The notes under the pieces were generated by a model. It was not told the DNA's origin, made no database searches, and worked only from the letters and a program-made list of their open reading frames with translations. From NCBI GenBank assembly GCA_016199405.1, contig JACQGS010000301.1, forward strand, positions 1 to 8,908: 8,908 bases of DNA, read 5' to 3'. The translations under genes were made by a program, and so were the position numbers. The stretch is from Chloroflexota bacterium (GTDB lineage: Bacteria > Chloroflexota > Anaerolineae > UBA4142). Of this stretch, positions 1-6,241 are shown one piece after another. Within the stretch, counting starts at the first letter, position 1. Each line of letters opens with the position of its first letter.

Positions 1-469
1 GCCCCGCGCCGCGATCCATGCAAAAGTTGAACATGCAAAAATCAACCCACGAGTCAATCGGGTAATAAAAAATGTTGACGCGCTTGTCGTCGGCGGCGCG
101 CTGACTGCCGATGTTCGCATTGCTATTATCGAGCCGATACGTGAAATCATTCTCGCGCACGTGCGCGTCCACGTCCTCGCCCAGATTTTCGAGCAATTTG
201 TACACGACGCGTGCGTGCCGAAATTCATCTTTCACGATCATGGACGACGCGAGAAATTCTTCAACCGATGGCGACATTGGCACGCACGGCACATATCCCA
301 GCGCGCCGGCAAGTTCGGAATCGGCTTGCATATACAGCAGATTGACGAGACTCTCGCGATACAGGGGCGTCATTTGATCCGGCGTTTGAATCTCGCGCGC
401 GGCAGAAATTTCCGCGTCCATCCGTTCGCTGATGTTTTTGGCTTCATCTTCCCGTTTGAATTGCGGCAT
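1..469 (-). CDS. paaA: PaaA-like ring 1,2-epoxidase (phenylacetyl-CoA oxygenase) catalytic subunit, N-terminal part
   Basis: The visible 156 codons start at ATG 469 and run off the window edge, so the C-terminal half is missing. The family is a cytoplasmic ferritin-like di-iron oxygenase that epoxidises the aromatic ring of phenylacetyl-CoA with PaaB, C, D and E. The sequence shows the first metal ligand in SELAG (E52), the DExxH motif DEFRH (D81, E82, H85), and a later YPIDSWVDF stretch that lines up with the YPTL(T/S)WADI segment of E. coli PaaA, followed by a DRGAG resembling its DGAA. A strong Shine-Dalgarno GGGAGG (rc of 472-478) lies four to five bases before the ATG. It follows the PaaG-like gene by 99 bases, which fits an aromatic-CoA cluster. 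The second half of the di-iron site is outside the window. Other members of the same oxygenase family (for example diverged PaaC-like subunits) cannot be excluded, and BoxB seems unlikely from the N-terminus. Confidence 0.82.
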   Translation of the reverse strand, partial: MPQFKREDEAKNISERMDAEISAAREIQTPDQMTPLYRESLVNLLYMQADSELAGALGYVPCVPMSPSVEEFLASSMIVKDEFRHARVVYKLLENLGEDVDAHVRENDFTYRLDNSNANIGSQRAADDKRVNIFYYPIDSWVDFCMFNFCMDRGAG

Positions 470-490
470 ACACCCTCCCACGTCCGGTAA

Positions 491-567
491 TTGGTAAGTG
501 GTAATTAGAGATTAGAAATTGGAGATTGGATTTTGGATTTTGGAATTTGGGTTTTGGGAGTTGGAAT
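491..567. repeat. Degenerate heptamer tandem array, about 11 units
   Basis: Reading the plus strand in steps of seven from 491 gives TTGGTAA, GTGGTAA, TTAGAGA, TTAGAAA, TTGGAGA, TTGGATT, TTGGATT, TTGGAAT, TTGGGTT, TTGGGAG, TTGGAAT. All units start TTGG, TTAG or GTGG, so the phase holds for 77 bases. It fills the spacer between the PaaG-like stop (569-571) and the PaaA start (469), and is G+T-rich on the plus strand. Heptamer arrays of this type are known from cyanobacteria as STRR repeats; whether this is related is inference. It has no ORF of its own. Confidence 0.8.
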
Positions 568-568
568 T

Positions 569-1363
569 TTACTTTCCCTTGAACACCGGCGCGCGCTTTT
601 CCAAAAACGCTTTCACGCCTTCGATATGGTCTTCGCTATGCCCGGCGATCTCTTGCAACAGCCCTTCGTTTTCGAGCGCGCTGTCTAAATCAACGTACAT
701 GCTTTTGGCAAACGCGCGCTTGGTCAGCCCAATCGCTTTGGTTGGCATCTGCGCGAGTTGCTTCGCGAATTCGAGCGTCTTGGGCAGCAGCTCTTCGGCT
801 GTGTAGACGCGGTTCGCCAATCCAATTTGCAATGCCTTCGCCGCATCCGCCAACTCGTTCGTCATCGCCATCTCGAGCGCGCGCCCCAAGCCGATGATGC
901 GCGGCAAAAAATACGAGGTGCCCGAATCCGGCGCTAGCCCGATGCCGACAAATGCCATTCGGAATTTCGCGTTCTCCGATGCGAAACGCAAATCGCATCC
1001 GCACGCAAACCCCAGCCCCGCGCCGGCAACCGCGCCGTTGATCGCCGCGATGATCGGCTTTTCGAGCACGCGCATTCGCGGAATCATCACGTTGTATGAA
1101 GTCCGCAAGTGCGCGGCAAAATTGACGCCGCCCGGCTTTTGGTACGCTTCCATGAACGAGCCCAAGTCCTGCCCCGAGCAAAAATTCTTGCCCGCGCCGG
1201 TGACGACGACCGCGCGCACTTCGCCATCGCGCTCGATCGTCTTGAGCGCATCGATCATTTCAGCGATCAGCGTGTCGTTGAACGCGTTGCTTTTTTCGGG
1301 GCGATTCAGTGTCAACGTCGCGACGCCATCAGATTTTTCAAAGAGAAGGGTTGAGTAAGGCAT
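569..1363 (-). CDS. paaG: PaaG-like ring-epoxide isomerase (enoyl-CoA hydratase/isomerase family)
   Basis: This 264-residue crotonase-fold protein matches the size and motif order of E. coli PaaG, which converts the 1,2-epoxide of phenylacetyl-CoA to the seven-membered oxepin-CoA ring. Visible landmarks are LNRPEKSNAFND at 19-30, the first oxyanion segment FCSGQDL at 61-67, the second oxyanion segment AGAGLG at 113-118, and MAFVGIGLAPDSG from 136, where D146 sits at the PaaG catalytic Asp position. Neither glutamate of true hydratases is present, which supports isomerase rather than hydratase. The tail KGVKAFLEKRAPVFKGK-type ending is typical of PaaG (EGVKAFLEKRAP). ATG 1363 has AGAGGA about seven bases upstream. 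The gene lies 99 bases upstream of paaA and 40 bases after hepT. Other acyl-CoA isomerases (ECI type) remain possible, but the paaA neighbour favours PaaG. Confidence 0.86.
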   Translation of the reverse strand: MPYSTLLFEKSDGVATLTLNRPEKSNAFNDTLIAEMIDALKTIERDGEVRAVVVTGAGKNFCSGQDLGSFMEAYQKPGGVNFAAHLRTSYNVMIPRMRVLEKPIIAAINGAVAGAGLGFACGCDLRFASENAKFRMAFVGIGLAPDSGTSYFLPRIIGLGRALEMAMTNELADAAKALQIGLANRVYTAEELLPKTLEFAKQLAQMPTKAIGLTKRAFAKSMYVDLDSALENEGLLQEIAGHSEDHIEGVKAFLEKRAPVFKGK

Positions 1364-1403
1364 ATCGTCGTCCTCTCTGGATAGGAGTAACTTCGACTAA
1401 AGT

Positions 1404-1748
1404 CTAAGTTTCAGATTGAGTAGGAAGCAATGGGATGAGTTTGTCCAATAAATCAGGCACATCAACTGTCGCCGTGTTCCATGCTTCGTCCCAATCAATC
1501 GCGTCATAGCCATGAATCACATGGTCGCGCATTCCTGCCATAAGCCCCCAAGGAATTTCAGGATGCTGATTGCGGAAATCTTCGGAGAGGCGTTTGACGG
1601 CTTCACCGACCACAATCAACTGGTACAAAACTGACGATTGCGTCTTGGGATCATCAAGAAATTCTTCCTCGGATTTCCCTTGGACAAATTCCTGCACTAG
1701 CCGTGCGGCTCTGGCAATGTCAAGCAGGGTGACCTCATCACGTCGCAT
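1404..1748 (-). CDS. hepT: HepT-like ribonuclease toxin (DUF86)
   Basis: A 114-residue helical protein with the HepT signature R74-x4-H79-x-Y81 (RDHVIHGY). HepT is the toxin of HepT-MntA pairs; it forms an RNase whose Tyr in this motif is adenylylated by MntA in characterised systems, which neutralises it. The start at ATG 1748 is chosen over an in-frame ATG at 1778 because GGGAGG lies six to seven bases before 1748 and none precedes 1778. The start overlaps the antitoxin stop by 11 bases (1738-1748), so translation is probably coupled. Sampled 60-base stretches here run about 47-53% GC, against 68-75% in stretches of neighbouring crotonase genes, suggesting transfer. The stop is TAG at 1404-1406. 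Confidence 0.9.
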   Translation of the reverse strand: MRRDEVTLLDIARAARLVQEFVQGKSEEEFLDDPKTQSSVLYQLIVVGEAVKRLSEDFRNQHPEIPWGLMAGMRDHVIHGYDAIDWDEAWNTATVDVPDLLDKLIPLLPTQSET

Positions 1749-2145
1749 TCGCCGCCTCCCGAACGGGATAAACCACAAGTGCGGTATTCAATATCTCCTC
1801 GCGACGCAACCAGTTCGAACTATTCTCAAGACCTCGCCGGGTAATGAGGTCAACACTCCGACCAAAGATTTTTTCCAATTCCTGTTCCATTCGAACATGA
1901 TCGAAAAGTCCCCAGCGGGCATCCCCGGCAAAAGTGACCAAAATATCAAAATCGCTATCGGATCGAAAGTCGTCGCGCAAAGCGGAGCCGAAAAACGCTA
2001 GTTCGCGGATATCCCAACGTTGGCAAAATTGATCTATTCCATTTTTTGTGCTTGGTCGCTTTGCATATTTGCCGCGCGCCCCTGCGCTGAAATCGTATCC
2101 TGCCAGCATTTCGCGCGCGCGGTCACTTTTCGTTCGTGCTTTCAT
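1738..2145 (-). CDS. mntA: MntA-type nucleotidyltransferase antitoxin with N-terminal YDFS...RGKY extension
   Basis: The 135-residue protein carries a minimal nucleotidyltransferase core with GS-x10-D-x-D: G53, S54, then D65 and D67, with a third Asp at D99 (SVDLIT). MntA proteins add AMP groups to the partner HepT toxin and are the antitoxins of the pair. Residues 15-31 read AGYDFSAGARGKYAKR-like, a motif familiar from short stand-alone antitoxin-like proteins; here it is joined in front of the catalytic core. That makes the protein longer than the usual roughly 100-residue MntA. ATG 2145 has AAGGA about eight bases upstream. The stop overlaps hepT by 11 bases. The next gene upstream in transcription, the Gfo/Idh oxidoreductase, ends only 25 bases before, so the pair may also be read from that transcript. 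Confidence 0.9.
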   Translation of the reverse strand: MKARTKSDRAREMLAGYDFSAGARGKYAKRPSTKNGIDQFCQRWDIRELAFFGSALRDDFRSDSDFDILVTFAGDARWGLFDHVRMEQELEKIFGRSVDLITRRGLENSSNWLRREEILNTALVVYPVREAANAT

Positions 2146-2170
2146 TTCGTCTTTCCTTGTTTATGAAGTC

Positions 2171-3241
2171 CTAATCAACTTCCACCCACTCCTGTTCATC
2201 GCTCGCGCATTTAATCGCGTCAATCGTACGCGCGAGCGCGACGCCATCGCGAAAATCCGGAAATATTTGCGCGTTGTCGCCTTGAATTCGCGCAACCACG
2301 CGTTCGAATAATTTGACCATGCCCCACAAAAGCGGATCGTTCGGCTTCTCGGTGACCTCCAAGCGTTTGGGAATGCCTAGCGGCGCGAGTTCGCGATCGC
2401 CATCGCGCCTGCCCCACAACTCGCCGTTCTTGATGACGAGCGTACCGAGCGATCCATGCGCGTTGATCGTCCAGCCCGGATCGTGCCGCGCGCCGGTGAC
2501 AAAATTTAATAACGCTTCGCCGCCGCGCGCGAATTGCATGACGCACCAGAAGGCATCGTCGGCGGTCACGATCGGATCAACCGATTTTCCATTGCCGCCG
2601 GCAAGCGCCATCTGCGATTTCACTTTCGGAAACAGCGTGCGCCGCCCGGCGAGCACCGCGCGCGCGTCGTCGAACCACCAATGCAGCGCGTCAATAAAGT
2701 GCGAGCCCAGTTCCATTAACACGCCGCCGCCGCGCGCGTCGTCCGCCGCCCATTTGCCATGCTCGCCCCACGGATTTTCCATCGCCATCGTCACATCGAC
2801 GCGCAAAAGTTGTCCGAGATAATCTTCGTCAATCAATTCCTTGGCGTACTGAAAACCCGGCAAATAGCGCATTTCGAAATTAACCGCATGCACGGCGCGA
2901 TGCTCTTCCGCGCGCGCGAGCAACGACTGCGCTTCACGCGCGTCCAACGCGAGCGGCTTTTCGCAAACGACATGCTTGCCGGCAATTAGCGCGGCGTCCG
3001 CGATAGATCGGTGTGTATCCGTCGGCGCGGCGATGCTGACGAGTTGAAGTTCTTTGATCGCGAGCAGTTGGCGATAATCGGTGAAGGATCGCTCGATTTT
3101 CATGCGCTTGGCGAGATCCGCCGCGCGCGCGGCATCCAGATCGCACACTGCCACGACGCGCGCGTTCTTGACGCGTTGCCACGCGGCGATTTGCAATTCG
3201 CCCCAGCCCGTTCCGATAACGCCGACTTGGACCGGTTCCAT
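2171..3241 (-). CDS. Gfo/Idh/MocA family NAD(P)-dependent oxidoreductase
   Basis: This 356-residue protein has the N-terminal Rossmann loop GVIGTGWG (7-14), an acidic residue after the second strand (CDLD, 33-36) that would favour NAD, the EKP motif at 94-96 with the catalytic Lys95, and GGGVLMELGSHFIDAL (171-186), where H181 and D184 are the usual active-site pair. The family oxidises or reduces sugars, inositols and related compounds; the substrate here cannot be read. I chose ATG 3241, four bases after the stop of the 125-residue gene. A TTG at 3253 would overlap that gene's stop, and neither start has a clear Shine-Dalgarno. The close spacing suggests co-transcription. It is not an obvious member of an aromatic-CoA pathway, so its tie to the neighbours may be positional. 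Confidence 0.9.
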   Translation of the reverse strand: MEPVQVGVIGTGWGELQIAAWQRVKNARVVAVCDLDAARAADLAKRMKIERSFTDYRQLLAIKELQLVSIAAPTDTHRSIADAALIAGKHVVCEKPLALDAREAQSLLARAEEHRAVHAVNFEMRYLPGFQYAKELIDEDYLGQLLRVDVTMAMENPWGEHGKWAADDARGGGVLMELGSHFIDALHWWFDDARAVLAGRRTLFPKVKSQMALAGGNGKSVDPIVTADDAFWCVMQFARGGEALLNFVTGARHDPGWTINAHGSLGTLVIKNGELWGRRDGDRELAPLGIPKRLEVTEKPNDPLLWGMVKLFERVVARIQGDNAQIFPDFRDGVALARTIDAIKCASDEQEWVEVD

Positions 3242-3245
3242 GAGG

Positions 3246-3623
3246 TTAATCAATCAGCGGCAGATCGTTCGCATCGCCCACGTCGCCGATCCGACCCATC
3301 AACGTTTTCATTTTTTGCCGCACCCATAAATTCAAAACGTCCACGCCGTCCACCTTGTCGAGCCGCGCGGCGACGATGTCCATTTGCCGGCGCAAGCCAT
3401 CTACCTGCCGGAAATCGAGGCGAATGACATTCTTGTTCGACCACGCGCGCTCGCATCGCTCGATCAATTTTTGGCCGTTGAACGAACGCACTTGACACGT
3501 CGCGATGATGTACGGCGCACCGCCTTCCAAAATGGAAAGCGTCCACGGCTCGCCGACGATATGAAATTCCGGCGACGGTCCTTCGATGATGGTGATTTGT
3601 TCGGGATCAATTGTTTCGGACAA
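3246..3623 (-). CDS. Conserved-looking hypothetical protein, 125 residues
   Basis: I do not recognise this protein. It starts MSETIDPEQITIIEG and has two cysteines, C43 (ATCQVRSF) and C57 (IERCERAW). It has no membrane segment or signal peptide. The start codon is TTG at 3623, supported by GGAG (rc of 3632-3635) eight bases upstream. The reading frame is well behaved, and the codon usage matches the GC-rich neighbours. It lies between the PaaF-like hydratase and the Gfo/Idh oxidoreductase, four bases before the latter's chosen start, so it is probably part of the same transcript. A function cannot be assigned from sequence alone. Confidence 0.75.
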   Translation of the reverse strand: MSETIDPEQITIIEGPSPEFHIVGEPWTLSILEGGAPYIIATCQVRSFNGQKLIERCERAWSNKNVIRLDFRQVDGLRRQMDIVAARLDKVDGVDVLNLWVRQKMKTLMGRIGDVGDANDLPLID

Positions 3624-3636
3624 TGTATTTGCTCCA

Positions 3637-3694
3637 ATGGGTGGCAGCCCAGCCGCGCTGGGCGATGCCGACAGCGCGGCTGCCGGCTACCCAA
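3637..3694. repeat. Palindromic spacer element with CAGCCGCGCTG stems
   Basis: A perfect 11-base inverted pair, CAGCCGCGCTG at 3650-3660 and CAGCGCGGCTG at 3672-3682, encloses an 11-base loop. An outer pair TGGGT (3638-3642) and ACCCA (3689-3693) with imperfect arms extends the fold. It abuts the stop codon of the PaaF-like gene (3695-3697) and ends just before the Shine-Dalgarno of the 125-residue gene. No T run follows on the transcribed strand, so a rho-independent terminator is unlikely. It looks like a dispersed palindromic element. Confidence 0.75.
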
Positions 3695-4468
3695 TTATTT
3701 GCCCTTCCACTCTGCCTTGCGTTTATTCACAAACGCGTCCATACCTTCCTTTTGATCTTCGGTCGCAAACAAAAAATAAAACAGGCGCCGCTCGTACTCC
3801 AACCCTTCCGTCAGCGTCATCTCGTACGCTTTATTCACCGCTTCTTTCGCGAGCCGCACCGCGACCGGCGCGCGCGCCGCGATCTCCTGCGCGAGGTTTT
3901 TCGCTTCGGCTAAATACAATTCGACCGGCACCACGCGCGACACCAGCCCGCGCGCGAGCGCTTCATTCGCGCCGATGAACTTGCCGGTCAGCACCAGCTC
4001 CATCGCGCGCGATTTGCCAACCGCGCGCGTCAGCCGCTGCGTGCCGCCCGCGCCGGGCATTACGCCGATGTTGATTTCCGGCTGACCGAATTGCGCCGTC
4101 TCCGACGCGACGATGATATCGCACGTCATCGCGAGTTCGCAGCCGCCGCCCAAACAAAAGCCGCTCACCGCCGCGATGATCGGCTTGCCGATCTTGCGCA
4201 CGCGATCCCAATGCCCGATTCGATTCGCGCGCAGCATTTCGACCGGGCTGGCTTTCGACATCTCGTCAATGTCCGCGCCGGCACTGAAGGCGCGTGCGTG
4301 TCCGTGAATGACGATACACCGCACCGCGTCGTTCGCATCGAATTCTTGCAGCGCGCGGACAAGTTCGCCGGTCACCGCGCCGTTGAGCGCATTCAAGACT
4401 TTGGGGCGATTCAACTGAACGAGTCCGACCGCGCCTTCGATTGTGACGAGAATATTTTCATAGTCCAT
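3695..4468 (-). CDS. paaF: Enoyl-CoA hydratase, PaaF-like
   Basis: This 257-residue crotonase has both hydratase glutamates: E111 in GGGCELAMTCD and E131 in FGQPEINIG, exactly 20 residues apart as in rat mitochondrial hydratase. The first oxyanion segment FSAGAD is at 61-66, and GVMPGAGGTQRL follows at 135-146. It should add water to an enoyl-CoA double bond in the cytoplasm. Motif order and the C-terminal ATEDQKEGMDAF tail resemble E. coli PaaF (2,3-dehydroadipyl-CoA hydratase), and paaG and paaA lie nearby, but the gene is separated from them by four other genes, so a general beta-oxidation role is equally possible. The ATG at 4468 has only a weak GGAA about ten bases upstream. The symbol is tentative. 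Confidence 0.9.
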   Translation of the reverse strand: MDYENILVTIEGAVGLVQLNRPKVLNALNGAVTGELVRALQEFDANDAVRCIVIHGHARAFSAGADIDEMSKASPVEMLRANRIGHWDRVRKIGKPIIAAVSGFCLGGGCELAMTCDIIVASETAQFGQPEINIGVMPGAGGTQRLTRAVGKSRAMELVLTGKFIGANEALARGLVSRVVPVELYLAEAKNLAQEIAARAPVAVRLAKEAVNKAYEMTLTEGLEYERRLFYFLFATEDQKEGMDAFVNKRKAEWKGK

Positions 4469-4487
4469 TTTTATTCATTCCATTATC

Positions 4488-4570
4488 TGTCATTGCGAGC
4501 AGTCTTTGCGGAGCAATCTCGATTCAAGTCGGAGATTGCTTCGTCGCAAACTACGCTTCTCGCAATGACA
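4488..4570. repeat. 83-bp TGTCATTGCGAG palindromic element (REP/MITE-like)
   Basis: The ends are a perfect 12-base inverted pair: TGTCATTGCGAG (4488-4499) and CTCGCAATGACA (4559-4570). An inner 9-base pair, AGCAATCTC (4512-4520) and GAGATTGCT (4532-4540), flanks an 11-base centre. It sits between the stop of the LiaF-like gene (4576-4578) and the start of the PaaF-like gene. Ends and layout match the element at 8707-8790. No transposase is present, and no T run follows, so it is best read as a small non-autonomous repeat. Confidence 0.9.
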
Positions 4571-4575
4571 TATAG

Positions 4576-5133
4576 TTACGCTCCAACTTTCTGCACTTCG
4601 ACGTCGCCAAAACCAACGCTCGCTTCGATCCGCAATTTGCGCGGCGCGGACGCGTAATCGTCGGATTGATATTCGATGTGCGGACCGATGCCGTCGGATT
4701 TGTCGCCAAAAACTTGCGCGTCGCCAAACCCGGCGCGCGCGTTGACGCGCACGGCTAAATCGCGCGGGACAAAAATCGTGAGGTCGCCAAAGCCATGCGA
4801 TGCGTGCACGACGCTTTCGCCGTCCGGAAAAATCGCGCGCGTGAGGTCCACGTCGAGGTCGCCAAAGCCGTGACTGAACGATTCACGCTGGATCGTTTTG
4901 CCATCCAGGTTCGGGCGATACTTGCCAAAGCCCCACGCGTAATCGCCGGGAAATTTATCGTCGCGCGGCCGAAAACCGCGCCAGACGAACGAGACGCCGA
5001 TCAATATCAACAAGACTGCCCACACTTGATCCCACCGGAACAGAATTAGCCCCAGATTTCCGGCGAGAAGCAGCAACCCGACGATGATCAAAAACCCTGC
5101 CCAGAACATTTGCCACGAACTTGCGCGCGTCAT
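4576..5133 (-). CDS. LiaF-like membrane protein with GFGD-repeat beta domain
   Basis: The 185-residue protein has two N-terminal hydrophobic helices (about 8-32 and 37-53) joined by a short RWD-containing loop, then a soluble beta-rich domain. The domain repeats GFGD four times, at 89-92, 114-117, 135-138 and 174-177, each at the end of a strand-like stretch such as SHGFGDLDVDL or SHGFGDLTIFVP. This matches LiaF-type cell-wall-stress response proteins (LiaF transmembrane plus C-terminal domain), which in Firmicutes restrain a histidine kinase; no kinase or regulator is visible here. ATG 5133 has a strong GGAGGT (rc of 5139-5144) five bases upstream. It follows the DinB-like gene by 14 bases, so it is likely co-transcribed. 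The fold family is fairly sure; the cellular role is not. Confidence 0.85.
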   Translation of the reverse strand: MTRASSWQMFWAGFLIIVGLLLLAGNLGLILFRWDQVWAVLLILIGVSFVWRGFRPRDDKFPGDYAWGFGKYRPNLDGKTIQRESFSHGFGDLDVDLTRAIFPDGESVVHASHGFGDLTIFVPRDLAVRVNARAGFGDAQVFGDKSDGIGPHIEYQSDDYASAPRKLRIEASVGFGDVEVQKVGA

Positions 5134-5147
5134 CGGTCACCTCCGAT

Positions 5148-5639
5148 TTAGGTTTTTGTTTTTTCCAATAATTTGTTCTCGTACACCGTACCCACTTGCA
5201 CCATATGCTCCAGCGTGTGATTGTAGCAATGCGTCGCGAGCCACTCGAGCGAGATGTTACCGTACTGTGGATGCACCGCAAACCGCGCCCAATCTTTATC
5301 AGACGTTTTTCGCAAGAGCGCGACCAACTTGCGCCGCGCCTGCAAAAATTCTTTCAGCACGGTTTTGAGCGGCTGGGTCGAAGTGTAATGCTCGCGATGA
5401 TACGCCTCTTGATCAAAGCTGGGGACCTTCGGGTTGACTTCTTTCAAGATACGTTGCGTTCGATAGAGAAAAACGAATTTCTCCGTATCGCGCAAATGTG
5501 CGAGGGCTTGATGAATGCTCCACTCATTCGGCGCGGGCGGCGTGAGAATCTCCGCGCCGGAAAGCCGCGCGACCTGCTTGACCAATTCTTTGCCATTGGC
5601 TTCAAGCCCGTCAATCAGCGATGCAAATTTGCGATTCAT
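5148..5639 (-). CDS. DinB-like metal-binding four-helix protein
   Basis: This 163-residue protein has the DinB/YfiT fold signature: H48 in HLRDTEKF and the pair H141 and H145 in HCYNHTLEH, which together usually bind a metal (H137 lies close by). Family members include bacillithiol and mycothiol transferases and many uncharacterised stress proteins; the thiol cofactor here is unknown. EWSIHQALAHL at 39-49 is the typical helix entry of the family. The start at ATG 5639 overlaps the stop of the VOC fusion gene by four bases (ATGA), and GGAGG lies five bases upstream, so both coupling and independent initiation are possible. It precedes the LiaF-like gene by 14 bases. Confidence 0.9.
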   Translation of the reverse strand: MNRKFASLIDGLEANGKELVKQVARLSGAEILTPPAPNEWSIHQALAHLRDTEKFVFLYRTQRILKEVNPKVPSFDQEAYHREHYTSTQPLKTVLKEFLQARRKLVALLRKTSDKDWARFAVHPQYGNISLEWLATHCYNHTLEHMVQVGTVYENKLLEKTKT

Positions 5640-6223
5640 ATTGTCCTCCCGTTTTCTTGTCTACTCACCGTCTCATTCAACTCTTGCACCATCGCGGAGG
5701 TTTCCTCCGCGAGCAAACCGCTATACTCCGCCGTCTCGTGCACCGATGCGTTCAGCAACACGATACAGCCGCCGCAAATCCGAATGCCATGCGCTTCGAA
5801 AACTTCCATAGCCTCCGGCATCGCTGCGATCACATCATTCACGCGCGTCTCGCCCGATATTGCGCGCCCCTCGACCGGCGATTTCCATTCGATCAAATCA
5901 ATTTGGTTGTCGTCGAGATCGAGAAAGGTGGCATGTTTGCCAAAGCCCGCCGTCGCCGGCGGCGCGAGAAATTTCACGCCTTTCTCCGCGAGGGCGCGAT
6001 GCGTTTCACCAATATCATCCACGCGAAAACTCAGATGCACCGAATTGCCGTCGCTCATCGCTTCTACGCGCGGATGCAAAACGATTGCCGCGCCCGGCGT
6101 TTTGAATTGCACCCAGCCCGGCGCGGTGTAATCGAGCGGGATGCCCAACACATCGCGATAAAATGCGGTCGCGCGATCGAGATCGGAAACGTAGATGATG
6201 GAGTAGGCGAGGTCGTGGAGCAT
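5636..6223 (-). CDS. VOC (glyoxalase-fold) domain fused to a DUF1858/ScdA_N-like domain
   Basis: Residues 1-115 form a VOC domain: AYSIIYVSDLDRATAFYRDVLG (6-27), H63 in SVHLSFRVDD and E112 in DLIEW are at the usual metal-ligand places, but the first ligand position is Tyr7 rather than His. Residues about 122-187 match DUF1858/ScdA_N small domains: VNDVIAAMPEAMEVFEAHGIRICGGC, with C150 and C153, then a helical LLAEETSAMVQELNETV tail. DUF1858/ScdA_N parts normally sit with iron-sulfur or di-iron repair proteins. The fusion is uncommon in my knowledge. The ATG at 6223 is forced: an in-frame TGA lies two codons upstream. No good Shine-Dalgarno is visible, because the palindromic element 6242-6300 lies directly upstream. 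The stop overlaps the DinB-like start by four bases. Confidence 0.85.
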   Translation of the reverse strand: MLHDLAYSIIYVSDLDRATAFYRDVLGIPLDYTAPGWVQFKTPGAAIVLHPRVEAMSDGNSVHLSFRVDDIGETHRALAEKGVKFLAPPATAGFGKHATFLDLDDNQIDLIEWKSPVEGRAISGETRVNDVIAAMPEAMEVFEAHGIRICGGCIVLLNASVHETAEYSGLLAEETSAMVQELNETVSRQENGRTI

Positions 6224-6241
6224 GATTCAGGTCGCCGGTCG

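Noticed and set aside
491..567. CRISPR array
   Set aside because: Units are seven bases without spacers, and no Cas gene is present.
1749..1778. Earlier in-frame ATG for hepT at 1778
   Set aside because: The ATG at 1748 has a strong GGGAGG upstream and makes a normal length toxin; 1778 has none.
3242..3253. TTG start at 3253 for the Gfo/Idh gene
   Set aside because: It would overlap the 125-residue gene's stop and has no better signal than the ATG at 3241.
4091..4657. Plus-strand open frame of 188 codons
   Set aside because: It crosses the palindromic element and overlaps the PaaF-like gene, with no supporting motif or Shine-Dalgarno.
5196..6131. Long open frame of 311 codons on the plus strand
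   Set aside because: It lies opposite two genes with clear domain motifs and strong starts, and its translation has no recognisable motif. It follows from GC-rich codon use.
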